This document shows positions 26,583-34,511 of a DNA stretch of 53,990 bases, piece by piece (the stretch's first letter is position 1; each line of letters begins with the position of its first letter). Origin of the DNA: Candidatus Gastranaerophilales bacterium (GTDB lineage: Bacteria > Cyanobacteriota > Vampirovibrionia > Gastranaerophilales > Gastranaerophilaceae); NCBI GenBank assembly GCA_944325785.1, contig CALVBN010000013.1:1-53990 (forward strand), read 5' to 3'. Both the position numbers and the translations under genes were made by a program. The notes below the pieces were generated by a model. It ran no database searches, was not told where the DNA came from, and saw only the letters and a list, made by a program, of their open reading frames with translations.

Positions 26583-27587
26583 CTATTCTTCAGAAGTTTG
26601 GGCTGCAAAACCTTCTTCATCAATTTCCGGATTTGGAGCTAAGTCTAAACCGAAGTGGTGTAATCTTTCAATTACTTCGTCTGAAGATTTTTTACCAAAG
26701 TTCTTGATATTTAACAAATCATGTTCTGATTTTTTCAACAATTCTGCCATAGAATTTATGCTTGCTCTTTTTAAGCAGTTGTATGCACGAACAGAAAGTT
26801 CAAGTTCATCAATTGTTATTGAAGGTTCTTGTTCATTTTCAACAACAGCTTCTTCTTGAACAGCAGCTTTTTCTTCAACTTCTTTGTGAGTTGTTTTGCC
26901 TGTTATTGAAGAAATCTGAACAAAATGTTCGATTAATAAATCTGCTGCCTGTGTAAGAGCTGTAGTAACATCAACTGTTCCGTTAGACCAGATTTCAAGA
27001 GTCAGCTTGTCAAAATCAATGCTGTCGCCTACACGAGTATTTTCTACTTCGTAGCTTACTCTCTTGATAGGCATAAATGTAGCATCAATCGGAAGCATAT
27101 CGATAGGAGCTCCGCCCTTGTTGTTTCTTGGAACATCGTGAGCAACATATCCTTTGCCTGTTTCTACAATGATATCAGCGTGGAATGAACCGCCGTCTGC
27201 AATTGTACAAATCAGCCAATCCGGATTTACTACTTTTACCCCTGCAGGTAATTGGATATCACTTGCTAATACCGGACCGGGTTTGTCGATATCAATTCTT
27301 AACTGCTGCGGTTCTTTTGAATCGGTCTTGATTGCTAAACCTTTTAAGTTAAGCATTACATCGATAACATCTTCTAACACACCAGGAATAGCTGTGTATT
27401 CGTGTGTAATACCTTCTATTCTGCAAGAAGTTACTGCTGTACCTTCAAGGCTTGAGAGCAATACTCTTCTAAGTGCGTTACCGATAGTTGTTCCAAATCC
27501 TCTTTCTAACGGCTCAATAGTAAATTTGCCGTATTGAGAACCATCAGAACTGGTCATCGTATTAACAGTTTTAATTTTTAATTCCAT
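26583..27587 (-). CDS. rpoA: DNA-directed RNA polymerase subunit alpha
   Basis: The 334-residue alpha subunit has the dimerisation N-terminal domain (YGKFTIEPLERGFGTTIGNA, LRRVLLSSLEG), then an acidic linker of about 30 residues around 240-255. The C-terminal domain carries ELELSVRAYNCLKRASI and GKKSSDEVIERL, the DNA- and activator-binding helices. The length is typical. It lies between rpsD and rplQ. Confidence 0.98.
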   Translation of the reverse strand: MELKIKTVNTMTSSDGSQYGKFTIEPLERGFGTTIGNALRRVLLSSLEGTAVTSCRIEGITHEYTAIPGVLEDVIDVMLNLKGLAIKTDSKEPQQLRIDIDKPGPVLASDIQLPAGVKVVNPDWLICTIADGGSFHADIIVETGKGYVAHDVPRNNKGGAPIDMLPIDATFMPIKRVSYEVENTRVGDSIDFDKLTLEIWSNGTVDVTTALTQAADLLIEHFVQISSITGKTTHKEVEEKAAVQEEAVVENEQEPSITIDELELSVRAYNCLKRASINSMAELLKKSEHDLLNIKNFGKKSSDEVIERLHHFGLDLAPNPEIDEEGFAAQTSEE

Positions 27588-27606
27588 ATTATTTTCTCCT
27601 ATCAGC

Positions 27607-28209
27607 CTATTTTGAATAGTATTCTATAACAAGTTGTTCTTTGAATTCAGGATCTAATTCTTCTCTTTGAGGTATTCTTTCGAATGTAATCTTCAAAGCT
27701 TCAGAATCTACTGTTAACCAAGCAGGAGCGCAAGATAAATCAATTGCACTCATAACTGTTTTCAAGTATTCATTGCTTCTTGATTTAATAGTGATTACAT
27801 CGCCTGCTTTTACTAAATATGATGGAATATCTACTTTCTTACCGTTAACAAGCACGTGACCGTGGTTTACGATTTGTCTTGATTGTTTACGGGTAACGCC
27901 GAAGCCAGCTCTGAAAAGAATATTATCTAATCTTGATTCAAGAAGTTGTAAAAGGATAGTACCTGTTACACCTTTCTTTCTTGCAGCTTCCTGGTAGTAT
28001 TTTGCAAATTGTTTTTCACTTACTAAATATGTTAATCTGATTTTTTGTTTTTCATTCAAGTGGATTGCATATTCAGAAAGTTTTTTTCTAACAGCACCGT
28101 GCTGACCTGATGCAGTTTGTCTCATTGAAGATGTTAACTTTCTGTTAGACAAATCCTTAACTCCGTAGTTACGGAATAATTTGTTATTTGGTCCTGTATA
28201 TCTTGCCAT
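27607..28209 (-). CDS. rpsD: 30S ribosomal protein S4
   Basis: The 200-residue S4 assembly protein starts MARYTGP and has LRxQTASGQHG-like sequence near residue 30. Its S4 RNA-binding domain reads SRLDNILFRAGFGVTRKQSR and VNHGHVLVNGKKVDIPSYLV. The N-terminal cysteine cluster of the C+ form is absent. S4 often controls its own operon; a compact structured leader (28230-28276) and a GTGA palindrome lie directly upstream, so such feedback is possible here. Confidence 0.98.
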   Translation of the reverse strand: MARYTGPNNKLFRNYGVKDLSNRKLTSSMRQTASGQHGAVRKKLSEYAIHLNEKQKIRLTYLVSEKQFAKYYQEAARKKGVTGTILLQLLESRLDNILFRAGFGVTRKQSRQIVNHGHVLVNGKKVDIPSYLVKAGDVITIKSRSNEYLKTVMSAIDLSCAPAWLTVDSEALKITFERIPQREELDPEFKEQLVIEYYSK

Positions 28210-28229
28210 TATTTTTCTCCTTTTCTTCT

Positions 28230-28276
28230 GCGGGGCATCTATGGTTTGCCCTTTTGGCTTAAGTGCAAGCCCCCGC
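28230..28276 (-). promoter_or_regulatory. Candidate structured leader of rpsD (three-way junction)
   Basis: Read on the minus strand, an outer GCG/CGC closes two adjacent hairpins. One has a GGCTT/AAGCC stem with a 6-nt loop, and the other a GGGCA/TGCCC stem with a 9-nt loop, joined by AAAA. The Shine-Dalgarno and ATG of rpsD follow within 25 nt. This could be a ribosomal protein S4 autoregulatory site; I see no match to a named leader. Confidence 0.4.
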
Positions 28277-28283
28277 TTATTGA

Positions 28284-28352
28284 GTGAGGTGTGACGGGTG
28301 AGGAGTGAGGAGTTATCAAAATCGCTTCACACTTCACGCTTCACGCTTCACA
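28284..28352. repeat. GTGANNN heptad palindrome 1 (rpsK-rpsD gap)
   Basis: The left arm is four GTGANNN heptads (GTGAggt, GTGAcgg, GTGAgga, GTGAgga). The right arm is four heptads of the same form on the opposite strand (GTGAagc type). The arms pair as an imperfect hairpin of about 28 bp with a short AT-rich loop. Confidence 0.7.
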
Positions 28353-28358
28353 AAAGTA

Positions 28359-28745
28359 CTATACACGTCTCTTTTTCGGCGGACGGCATCCGTTGTGCGG
28401 GATTGGAGTTACGTCTTTAATTAAAGTGATTTCCAAACCTGCTGCTTGAATAGCTCTGATTGCTGTTTCACGACCAGAACCAGGTCCTTTGATGTGAACT
28501 TCTACTTTTTTCATACCTTGGTCGATTGACTTTTTAGCAACTAATTCTGCTGCAGACTGTGCTGCAAACGGAGTGCCTTTTCTGGCGCCTTTGAAGCCTG
28601 TTGCACCGGCTGTTGCCCAAGCAATAGCATTACCTTGAGTATCTGTAGAAGTTACTATTGTATTATTGAAGGTGGATTGTATGTGTACAACACCCTGTAA
28701 TACATTTTTCTTTTCTTTTTTCTTTGTAGTTTTTGGTCTTGCCAT
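28359..28745 (-). CDS. rpsK: 30S ribosomal protein S11
   Basis: The 128-residue S11 protein has the conserved [34 protein letters not shown] and [16 protein letters not shown], and ends [18 protein letters not shown]. The length is standard and the position between rpsM and rpsD is universal. Both flanking gaps are unusually long for this operon because each contains a GTGA palindrome. Confidence 0.98.
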   Translation of the reverse strand: MARPKTTKKKEKKNVLQGVVHIQSTFNNTIVTSTDTQGNAIAWATAGATGFKGARKGTPFAAQSAAELVAKKSIDQGMKKVEVHIKGPGSGRETAIRAIQAAGLEITLIKDVTPIPHNGCRPPKKRRV

Positions 28746-28793
28746 TTTCTTATTTCCTTTATTTTTATTTATATTTCAATCTTTTGTGTTTAG

Positions 28794-28851
28794 AGTGATT
28801 AGTGAATAGATTTTTATAGCTCTAGTCACTAGTTTCTATTCACCAGTCACT
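28794..28851. repeat. GTGANNN palindrome 2 (rpsM-rpsK gap)
   Basis: A 17-nt left arm (28794-28810) pairs with 28835-28851 with two wobble or mismatch positions. The arms contain GTGAtta-GTGAata heptads. A nested CTAGT-C-ACTAG lies in the loop. Confidence 0.7.
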
Positions 28852-28855
28852 ATAT

Positions 28856-29224
28856 TTATTTCTTTTTACCTGCGATAGGTCCGGTTTTCTTACCGCGTCT
28901 TGTTCTTGCGTTAGTTTTTGTTCTTTGACCTCTGCAAGGAAGACCTCTTTTGTGACGCATTCCTCTGTAAGAGTTGATTTCTTGAAGACGTTTGATACTC
29001 ATTGTTACTTCACGTCTTAAATCACCTTCGATGTTGTATTCTGACAACGCATCACGTAATTTCTTGATGTCATCATCTGTTAAATCATCTGTACGCAAAT
29101 CCGGTGAAATACCTGTTACGTCCAGAATTTTTTTGCTTCTAGCCGGTCCTATTCCGTAGATATAGGTAAGAGCTACTTCTAATCTTTTGTTACGAGGTAA
29201 GTCTACCCCAACTAATCTTGCCAT
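28856..29224 (-). CDS. rpsM: 30S ribosomal protein S13
   Basis: The 122-residue S13 protein starts [20 protein letters not shown]. It contains the helix-hairpin-helix [32 protein letters not shown] and the basic tail [18 protein letters not shown] that reaches between tRNA sites. It is located after rpmJ as usual. Confidence 0.98.
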   Translation of the reverse strand: MARLVGVDLPRNKRLEVALTYIYGIGPARSKKILDVTGISPDLRTDDLTDDDIKKLRDALSEYNIEGDLRREVTMSIKRLQEINSYRGMRHKRGLPCRGQRTKTNARTRRGKKTGPIAGKKK

Positions 29225-29287
29225 GTTTTCTTTCCTTTATAACTTTATTCTACTAATTACTTCTTTTAAGAACCGAGTGATTTGTGA

Positions 29288-29345
29288 ATAGTGAGTAGTG
29301 AATAGATTTTTGTCTAATCACTAGTCACTATTCACTGCTCACTAT
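29288..29345. repeat. GTGANNN palindrome 3 (rpmJ-rpsM gap)
   Basis: An 18-nt left arm (29288-29305) pairs with 29328-29345 with one mismatch. Including the flanking bases, the left side reads as GTGAttt, GTGAata, GTGAgta and GTGAata heptads. The element directly abuts the rpmJ stop codon at 29347. Confidence 0.75.
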
Positions 29346-29346
29346 A

Positions 29347-29460
29347 CTATCCTTGTCTTTGTTTATGTTTAGGGTTTTCGCATATTACGGCAACTCTGCC
29401 TTTTCTTTTGATAACCTTGCATTTGTCACACATAGGTTTTACTGATGATCTTGTTTTCAT
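29347..29460 (-). CDS. rpmJ: 50S ribosomal protein L36
   Basis: The 37-residue L36 protein starts [20 protein letters not shown] and ends NPKHKQRQG. Its zinc ribbon ligands C11, C14, C27 and H32 are all present, so it is the zinc-containing form. It is too short for most ORF callers but lies exactly where expected between infA and rpsM. Confidence 0.97.
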   Translation of the reverse strand: MKTRSSVKPMCDKCKVIKRKGRVAVICENPKHKQRQG

Positions 29461-29539
29461 TGTTTTCTTTCCTTTATATTCTGTTATCTTTGTTTAATTC
29501 TTTTTACGAACCGTGTATACGGTCTGCGGGTGAAAGCTT

Positions 29540-29755
29540 TTACTTGAGCCTAAATGTTATTCTGCCTTTTGTTAAATCATACGGCGTCATTTCTACTTTT
29601 ACTCTGTCGCCCGGCAGTATTCTGATAAAGTTTTTTCTGATTTTGCCGGATATATGTGCCAGAATTTCATACCCGTTTTCAAGTTTTACCTTGAACATTG
29701 CATTAGGCATGGACTCCAGTATTGTGCCTTCAATTTCAATTACGTCTTTTGCCAT
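29540..29755 (-). CDS. infA: Translation initiation factor IF-1
   Basis: The 71-residue OB-fold protein reads [39 protein letters not shown] and [13 protein letters not shown]. The length is typical. It is the first gene of the minus-strand operon in this window; adk, map and secY, which often precede it, are absent here, so the operon has its own start upstream. Confidence 0.98.
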   Translation of the reverse strand: MAKDVIEIEGTILESMPNAMFKVKLENGYEILAHISGKIRKNFIRILPGDRVKVEMTPYDLTKGRITFRLK

Positions 29756-30095
29756 ATATGTCCTCTAATTTTCGGCTGTCAAATGGGCGGAATTTTTCCG
29801 CATAATATTATAATATTTGCTGAAATTCTGAATGCAAGCAATTTTGTTGTATCTAAACCTTTTTGTTAAGTTTTGTTTCTGATTGTTTTTATAATAATTA
29901 GTTATATACACATTCTGCCTAATCATGATAAAGCTGCCTTTACAGCAAGGTTTTCAATAGCAAAACAAGATTTTAAAATATTTTATATTTATAAAAACAT
30001 TCAAAATATCATTTAACCATTCTATATTTATTTCTCTTATTTATTTTGTTTATGTTATAATCAATACAAAAATATTTAGAAAGGGATTTAAATTT
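29756..30095. other. Intergenic region between divergent infA and ychF
   Basis: These 340 nt contain no ORF that I can support. Toward infA there is a small hairpin (gcggaa 29787-29792 with ttccgc 29796-29801) in the likely leader, and AT-rich -10-like hexamers just beyond it. Toward ychF there is an extended -10 at 30056-30061. The middle is AT-rich without visible structure. Confidence 0.5.
30053..30061 (+). promoter_or_regulatory. Extended -10 promoter of ychF
   Basis: TG-T-TATAAT (hexamer 30056-30061) lies about 35 nt before the ychF ATG. No good -35 hexamer is visible, which fits extended -10 promoters. Confidence 0.6.
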
Positions 30096-31193
30096 ATGCT
30101 AAGAGCCGGAATTGTAGGACTTCCTAACGTAGGGAAATCAACTTTATTTAACGCGCTGACTGCAACAAAAAACGCGCAGAGTGCAAATTATCCGTTTTGT
30201 ACAATTGAACCTAACGTAGGTGTTGTCGTTGTTCCGGATGAAAGACTGCAGATTCTTTCAGATTTATGCAAATCAAAAGAAATAATCCCGACAGTTATTG
30301 AGTTTGTCGATATTGCGGGACTTGTAAAGGGCGCAAGCAAAGGCGAGGGGCTCGGAAACCAATTCCTTCATAATATCCGAGAAGTCGATGCAATTATTCA
30401 AGTAGTCAGATGCTTTGATGATGCAAACACTATTCACGTAGAAGGCAAAGTCGATCCTATTTCTGATATAGAAACTATTAATACAGAGCTTGCTCTTGCT
30501 GATTTAGCGTCAATAGAGCGGAGAATGCAAAGAATTTCAAAACAGGTGAAAGCGGGCGACAAGGAAGCTGTTATTGAAGAAGGCGCTCTAAAAAAATTGA
30601 ACGATTTACTGCAGGAAGGCACATTTATAAATCTAAAAGACCACTTCAATGAAGATGAAATCAATGTTATTAAGCCTTTGAATTTAATGTCAGTAAAACC
30701 GGTGATTTATTGCGCAAATGTTTCAGAATTCGACTTGAAAGAAGGCAATGATTATACTAAAAAAGTTGAAGAATATGCAAAATCCCACGGTGCGCAGACT
30801 GTTATTATATGCGCGAGAATTGAAGAAGAACTCGTTGAATTAGGAGAAGAAGGCGCAAAAGAATATCTTCAGGAATTGGGAGTTGAGGACAGCGGTATTA
30901 ATAAAATGATTAAATCCGTTTATGAACTTCTTAATCTGATTACGTTCATTACTGCAGGAGAAAAGGAAGTTCACGCCTGGACAATCACAAGAGGCACAAA
31001 AGCACCTCAGGCTGCGGGTGTTATTCATACAGATTTTGAAAAAGGTTTTATTAGGGCTGAAGTAACCGCATATAAAGATTTTGTAGAAAACGGTTCTTAT
31101 ACAGCCTGCAAGGATAAGGGCGTTACTCGTTTAGAAGGAAAGGATTATATTATGCAGGACGGGGATATTGTTCATTTCCGTTTTGCAGTATAA
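30096..31193 (+). CDS. ychF: Redox-regulated ATPase YchF (OLA1-type)
   Basis: The 365-residue Obg-family P-loop protein, which prefers ATP over GTP, associates with ribosomes and modulates stress responses. The G1 motif is GLPNVGKSTLFNAL, the G3 region VDIAGLVKGASKGEGLGNQF, and the C-terminal TGS domain carries TRGTKAPQAAG and the ending MQDGDIVHFRFAV. The length is standard. GAAAGGG precedes the ATG. Confidence 0.96.
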   Translation: MLRAGIVGLPNVGKSTLFNALTATKNAQSANYPFCTIEPNVGVVVVPDERLQILSDLCKSKEIIPTVIEFVDIAGLVKGASKGEGLGNQFLHNIREVDAIIQVVRCFDDANTIHVEGKVDPISDIETINTELALADLASIERRMQRISKQVKAGDKEAVIEEGALKKLNDLLQEGTFINLKDHFNEDEINVIKPLNLMSVKPVIYCANVSEFDLKEGNDYTKKVEEYAKSHGAQTVIICARIEEELVELGEEGAKEYLQELGVEDSGINKMIKSVYELLNLITFITAGEKEVHAWTITRGTKAPQAAGVIHTDFEKGFIRAEVTAYKDFVENGSYTACKDKGVTRLEGKDYIMQDGDIVHFRFAV

Positions 31194-31202
31194 ATAAATG
31201 CA

Positions 31203-31874
31203 ATGCAAATACAAAATATCAACCGGCAGTCATTTGGATGGAACACACAGACTCATATAGGCATGACTTTACTTGCGCTCAAGGACAGCGGGCTTGAGCC
31301 GGAGGACATGAAACAGCTTGCTAAGTATTCGGTTATGCCGGACTTTGTTAAGAGCGAGGAAGGTTATCATCATAATACCCATTTTTTCTATCCGTATGGA
31401 AAAGATAAAAGTTTCGGACGCGGAGGAAATGAGGGAAATAATGCTTTTGAAAGGTTTAAGGCACACTTGCAGTCTGCGCTTGCGACACATAAAAAAACGG
31501 AATTTTTAAAACATACCGGTTATGCAATGCACTTTTTGCAGGATGTTTCAATGCCTTTGCATACAGAGCCCGGCGGGTTAGTGAAAAAGATACGCGATTA
31601 TTATCTGCACAAAAATTTCGAGTGCGGAGAAAAGTATGGTGCAACGCCTGCGCTGGACAAGCTTGCGGACGGCTATAAACCGGACAAGAACCTCCATTTC
31701 AGTTCTCTTATTGATTTGTTTGTTTCAACCGCTGAATTTTCGCAGAAACCCCGGTTTCAAGTAAGCAGGTTTAATAAACGGGATTGGTTTAAAATACAGC
31801 AGGAATGTTTTAACAGAGGAGTCGATGCCTCAAGAGAGTTTTTTGAAAAAATGCTGAGGGTATCTAATTTTTAG
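31203..31874 (+). CDS. Zinc-dependent phospholipase C / S1-P1 nuclease-fold protein
   Basis: The 223-residue protein has the His/Asp zinc pattern of the phospholipase C-S1/P1 nuclease fold. W13 and H18 lie in FGWNTQTHIG, aspartate in VMPDF, histidines in YHHNTHFF, and HTGYAMHFLQDVSMPLHTE gives HxxxHxxxD-type ligands. The N-terminus MQIQNINRQSFGW resembles the short FKG leaders elsewhere in the window rather than a classical signal peptide, which is odd for a family that is usually secreted. Its start is 9 nt after ychF. A host-membrane or scavenging role is speculative. Confidence 0.65.
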   Translation: MQIQNINRQSFGWNTQTHIGMTLLALKDSGLEPEDMKQLAKYSVMPDFVKSEEGYHHNTHFFYPYGKDKSFGRGGNEGNNAFERFKAHLQSALATHKKTEFLKHTGYAMHFLQDVSMPLHTEPGGLVKKIRDYYLHKNFECGEKYGATPALDKLADGYKPDKNLHFSSLIDLFVSTAEFSQKPRFQVSRFNKRDWFKIQQECFNRGVDASREFFEKMLRVSNF

Positions 31875-32148
31875 TTTTTGCGCTGTTAATCAGCCAGCCG
31901 TCTGCTCTAAAATGGGCGTAGTTGTTTCTGCCCCTGTATTTTTCTCCCTGCGGACTTGTTTTCAGCCAGCTTTCAAGTATTAATACGGCTTTGTGCAAAA
32001 GTTCGTATCCGTATTTTTCAATAAGAGAGCCATACTGTTCGGGGGTTAAAATTACAAGATTAACATTTGGAATATCAATTCTAATTTTGTTATTATATTT
32101 GGGTCTGCCTCCCTTTTTACCATTTTCCGCACTTATTTCTCCGCACAT
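31864..32148 (-). CDS. Small hypothetical protein, accessory module
   Basis: The chosen start at 32148 gives 94 residues and is supported by GGAGGAGGG upstream and by TAATG overlap with the preceding gene. A start at 32217 would run through that gene. The N-terminus AENGKKGGRPK is a phrase common in phage and plasmid DNA-associated proteins. The remainder, with LVILTPEQYGSLIEKYGY, QGEKYRGRNNYAHFRADGW, has no known fold to me. It overlaps the 3' end of the phospholipase C-like gene by 11 nt. Confidence 0.6.
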   Translation of the reverse strand: MCGEISAENGKKGGRPKYNNKIRIDIPNVNLVILTPEQYGSLIEKYGYELLHKAVLILESWLKTSPQGEKYRGRNNYAHFRADGWLINSAKTKN

Positions 32149-32357
32149 TATAAGTTTCCCTCCTCCGGTTTGCCGGATTTTCTCACTAATTCTATTACTG
32201 TTTCTTTCATTTTGCATTTGAATATGCTGTCAGCAAAATAAATTTTATAAAGATTGCACTTTGAGCAGGTACAGCCCAGCTTGTAGCAGTCTATTGCTGT
32301 TGGAGTCCAATTTTTTGACACTGTTTCACTGCATGATACATTGTATCTGTAATTCAT
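32148..32357 (-). CDS. Small Cys-rich hypothetical protein
   Basis: The 69-residue protein holds five cysteines in its first 48 positions after C9 (DCYKLGCTCSKCNLYK and FKCK), spaced like a small zinc-binding knuckle. It ends with a helical VIELVRKSGKPE segment. It is coupled to the next gene by a 1-nt stop/start overlap. A good minus-strand promoter lies about 90 nt upstream, overlapped by a palindrome. It is divergent from an S24-type repressor gene, the layout of a regulator and its target. The function is unknown. Confidence 0.6.
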   Translation of the reverse strand: MNYRYNVSCSETVSKNWTPTAIDCYKLGCTCSKCNLYKIYFADSIFKCKMKETVIELVRKSGKPEEGNL

Positions 32358-32388
32358 TGTTTAAAACCTCTTCCCAACTTAAAGAACA

Positions 32389-32475
32389 TTGACATAATTA
32401 AAAATGTGTGCTTAAATATCAGATATCAGCTTACATTTTGTAATATATTGTAAGACAATATGATACACATGTCAA
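32389..32475. promoter_or_regulatory. Divergent promoters with palindrome controlled by the S24 repressor (proposed)
   Basis: On the minus strand TTGACA (32475-32470), N17 and TACAAT (32452-32447) drive the small-gene pair. On the plus strand TTGACA (32389-32394), N17 and TTAAAT (32412-32417) could drive the repressor. A perfect ATATTGT-AAG-ACAATAT palindrome (32445-32461) covers the minus -10, a natural operator position. Confidence 0.65.
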
Positions 32476-32499
32476 GTATTATTTTATCGTGGTGAAACA

Positions 32500-33120
32500 A
32501 TGAAACTTGATGAATTAATTTTAATAATTTCAAGCAGAACAGGAACTGCAGTGAATCAGTCTATGCTGGCGGAAAGTCTGGGGATAACAAGACAGACTGT
32601 GAGCAACCGGATTAAGAATGAAAGCGAGGTTACTGTAAGCGAGCTGAAGCGTGCGGAAGAGTTTTTCGGCGTTAAGCTGTTTAATACAATGACTGATGCG
32701 CCGTGTGAGATTGCTTATATAGATTATTATTCGGATGTTTTTGCAAGCTGCGGGGGAGGAAGCATAGTTTTTTCTACCGAAAAGAGTAAACTGCCGATAG
32801 CAGTTTCTATGATAAGCGGGTATTCTAAAAACAAGTTATATTCGATGATTAACGCTTCCGGAAACAGCATGTCGCCGACAATTGACAACGGAGATAAGCT
32901 TATTGTCGAACATTGGAACGGAAGCCAGATTCAAGATAATAAAATTTATGTATTTTGTTATAATAATGAATTTTTTGTAAAGAGGCTTTCTAAGAATTTT
33001 GATGAAATAATTATTAAGTCGGACAATCCGGAGTACCGCGTAAGAACTGTAAGCGGTAAGGCTGTTATGGATTTGATTCTTATTGGGAAAATCGTTGCTA
33101 CTATTAAACAGCTGGATTAA
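32500..33120 (+). CDS. CI/LexA-like repressor with S24 peptidase domain
   Basis: The 206-residue protein has an N-terminal HTH (NQSMLAESLGITRQTVSNRI) and a C-terminal LexA/CI-type autoprotease. The nucleophilic serine is in ASGNSMSPTIDNGDKLIVE (about residue 125) and the general-base lysine in FFVKRLS (about residue 164). Such proteins self-cleave upon RecA filament formation, linking targets to DNA damage. A spacer of about 50 residues separates the domains. It is divergent from two small genes; no phage structural genes are nearby, so it looks like a stand-alone or degraded mobile-element regulator. Confidence 0.85.
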   Translation: MKLDELILIISSRTGTAVNQSMLAESLGITRQTVSNRIKNESEVTVSELKRAEEFFGVKLFNTMTDAPCEIAYIDYYSDVFASCGGGSIVFSTEKSKLPIAVSMISGYSKNKLYSMINASGNSMSPTIDNGDKLIVEHWNGSQIQDNKIYVFCYNNEFFVKRLSKNFDEIIIKSDNPEYRVRTVSGKAVMDLILIGKIVATIKQLD

Positions 33121-33131
33121 TTTTTACTTAA

Positions 33132-33160
33132 TTGACATGCAGGCAGTTTTGGCGTTAAAT
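33132..33160 (+). promoter_or_regulatory. trkA promoter
   Basis: TTGACA (33132-33137), N17 and TTAAAT (33155-33160) end 7 nt before the trkA ATG. With no Shine-Dalgarno this predicts a leaderless trkA-trkH transcript. Confidence 0.7.
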
Positions 33161-33167
33161 AAAGCAT

Positions 33168-34511
33168 ATGAAGATTATAATTTTCGGGGCTGATGAATTA
33201 GGCTTAATGATAGCCTCAGAGTTCTATACTGATAATGATATTACCGTAATTGACGACGAGCAGTATAAGGTTGATGCTTTTAACAAGCTGGATGTAGGTT
33301 TTATTACCGGCAACGGCTCTAATATAGAAGTTCTGAAACAGGCAAATATAAAATCTGCAGATGTGTTTATAGCTTGTACCGCATCTGACGAATTGAATAT
33401 TGTCGCCTGTCTTACAGCAAAAAGAATCAGCCCGGTTAAGACAATATGTTTTGTAAGAAAAGAAGAATACAAATATTCTTTAGGTCTGGCAAAGGATGCG
33501 GATTACAACTGCGATTTTTATGTAGATAATATTATTTGGCCGGAGGAACTGCTGACGCAGGAAATCTTTAGGATTATTACGGTTGCCAAGGCTCTGGATG
33601 TTGAAAATTTTGCTGACGGAAGGGCAAGGCTTCTTGAATATAAGATTGCGAAAAATTCAATGCTGGTAAACAGCATGGTTAAAAACTGCGAGTTTCCAAA
33701 AGATACTTTGATTGTCGGTATAACACGCGGTGGAGAATTATTTATACCTAACGGCGAAACTGTTCTGCATGAAGATGACAAAGTTATTTTTATGGGGCTG
33801 TCGCATTCGCTTGATATTCTTGCAGGAAGATTTTTCCACGAAAAAGAGTTTGTAAAAACGGTTGCAATAATCGGCGGAGGAAACGTAGGGCTTAAACTCG
33901 CAAAAGGGCTTGAAGCTCTTAAGCTGAATATTAAGATTATCGAGCTTGACGAGAAGCGCTGTGAATTTCTTGCGCATGAACTTGATAACGCCCTTGTTAT
34001 AAACGGGGACGGAACTGATATCGGGCTTTTGAGCGAAGAAGAAATTGCGGAATCGGATGTTGTAGTCAGTGTTACAAATAATGATGAAAAAAATCTTCTT
34101 TGTTCGCTCCTTGTTAAACATATGGGTGCAAACCGAGTTATATCAAGAGTTTCCAAGAATACTAACGTCGCGCTGTTTGAAAAGGTCGGAATTGATATTG
34201 CTGTTTCTTCAAGGACCGCGGCTCTTAATGAGATTAAAAACAATATAGATGAAACAAATATTGATATACTTGCAACGGTTGAGCAGGGCAGGGGAGAAGT
34301 TCTTGTAATAGAGCTTCCGGAAAAATATGAAACTAAAAAAATTATGGATTTGAAACTTCCGGCAAAGGCTATTGTAGGGGTTATTCAAAGACGTAAAAAA
34401 ATTATTATACCAAACGGCGTAACTCAAGTTATGAGCGGTGACAGCTTGATTATATTTACAACCAGCGAGAACGCATCTGTTATTAGAGAGTTCTTTGAGG
34501 AGATTAAATGA
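33168..34511 (+). CDS. trkA: Trk system potassium uptake regulatory protein TrkA
   Basis: The 447-residue peripheral protein binds NAD(H) and ATP and gates the TrkH channel. It has two RCK halves: the first Rossmann core begins KIIIFGADELGLMIASEF (its third glycine position is Asp). The second begins VAIIGGGNVGLKLAKGL and is followed by a TrkA-C domain ending VMSGDSLIIFTT. Its stop overlaps the trkH start by 4 nt (ATGA), so the two subunits are translated together. The length is typical of the two-domain form. Confidence 0.95.
   Translation: MKIIIFGADELGLMIASEFYTDNDITVIDDEQYKVDAFNKLDVGFITGNGSNIEVLKQANIKSADVFIACTASDELNIVACLTAKRISPVKTICFVRKEEYKYSLGLAKDADYNCDFYVDNIIWPEELLTQEIFRIITVAKALDVENFADGRARLLEYKIAKNSMLVNSMVKNCEFPKDTLIVGITRGGELFIPNGETVLHEDDKVIFMGLSHSLDILAGRFFHEKEFVKTVAIIGGGNVGLKLAKGLEALKLNIKIIELDEKRCEFLAHELDNALVINGDGTDIGLLSEEEIAESDVVVSVTNNDEKNLLCSLLVKHMGANRVISRVSKNTNVALFEKVGIDIAVSSRTAALNEIKNNIDETNIDILATVEQGRGEVLVIELPEKYETKKIMDLKLPAKAIVGVIQRRKKIIIPNGVTQVMSGDSLIIFTTSENASVIREFFEEIK

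Noticed and set aside
31864..33120. Prophage
   Set aside because: Only a repressor and two small genes are present; no integrase, replication, packaging or structural genes flank them.
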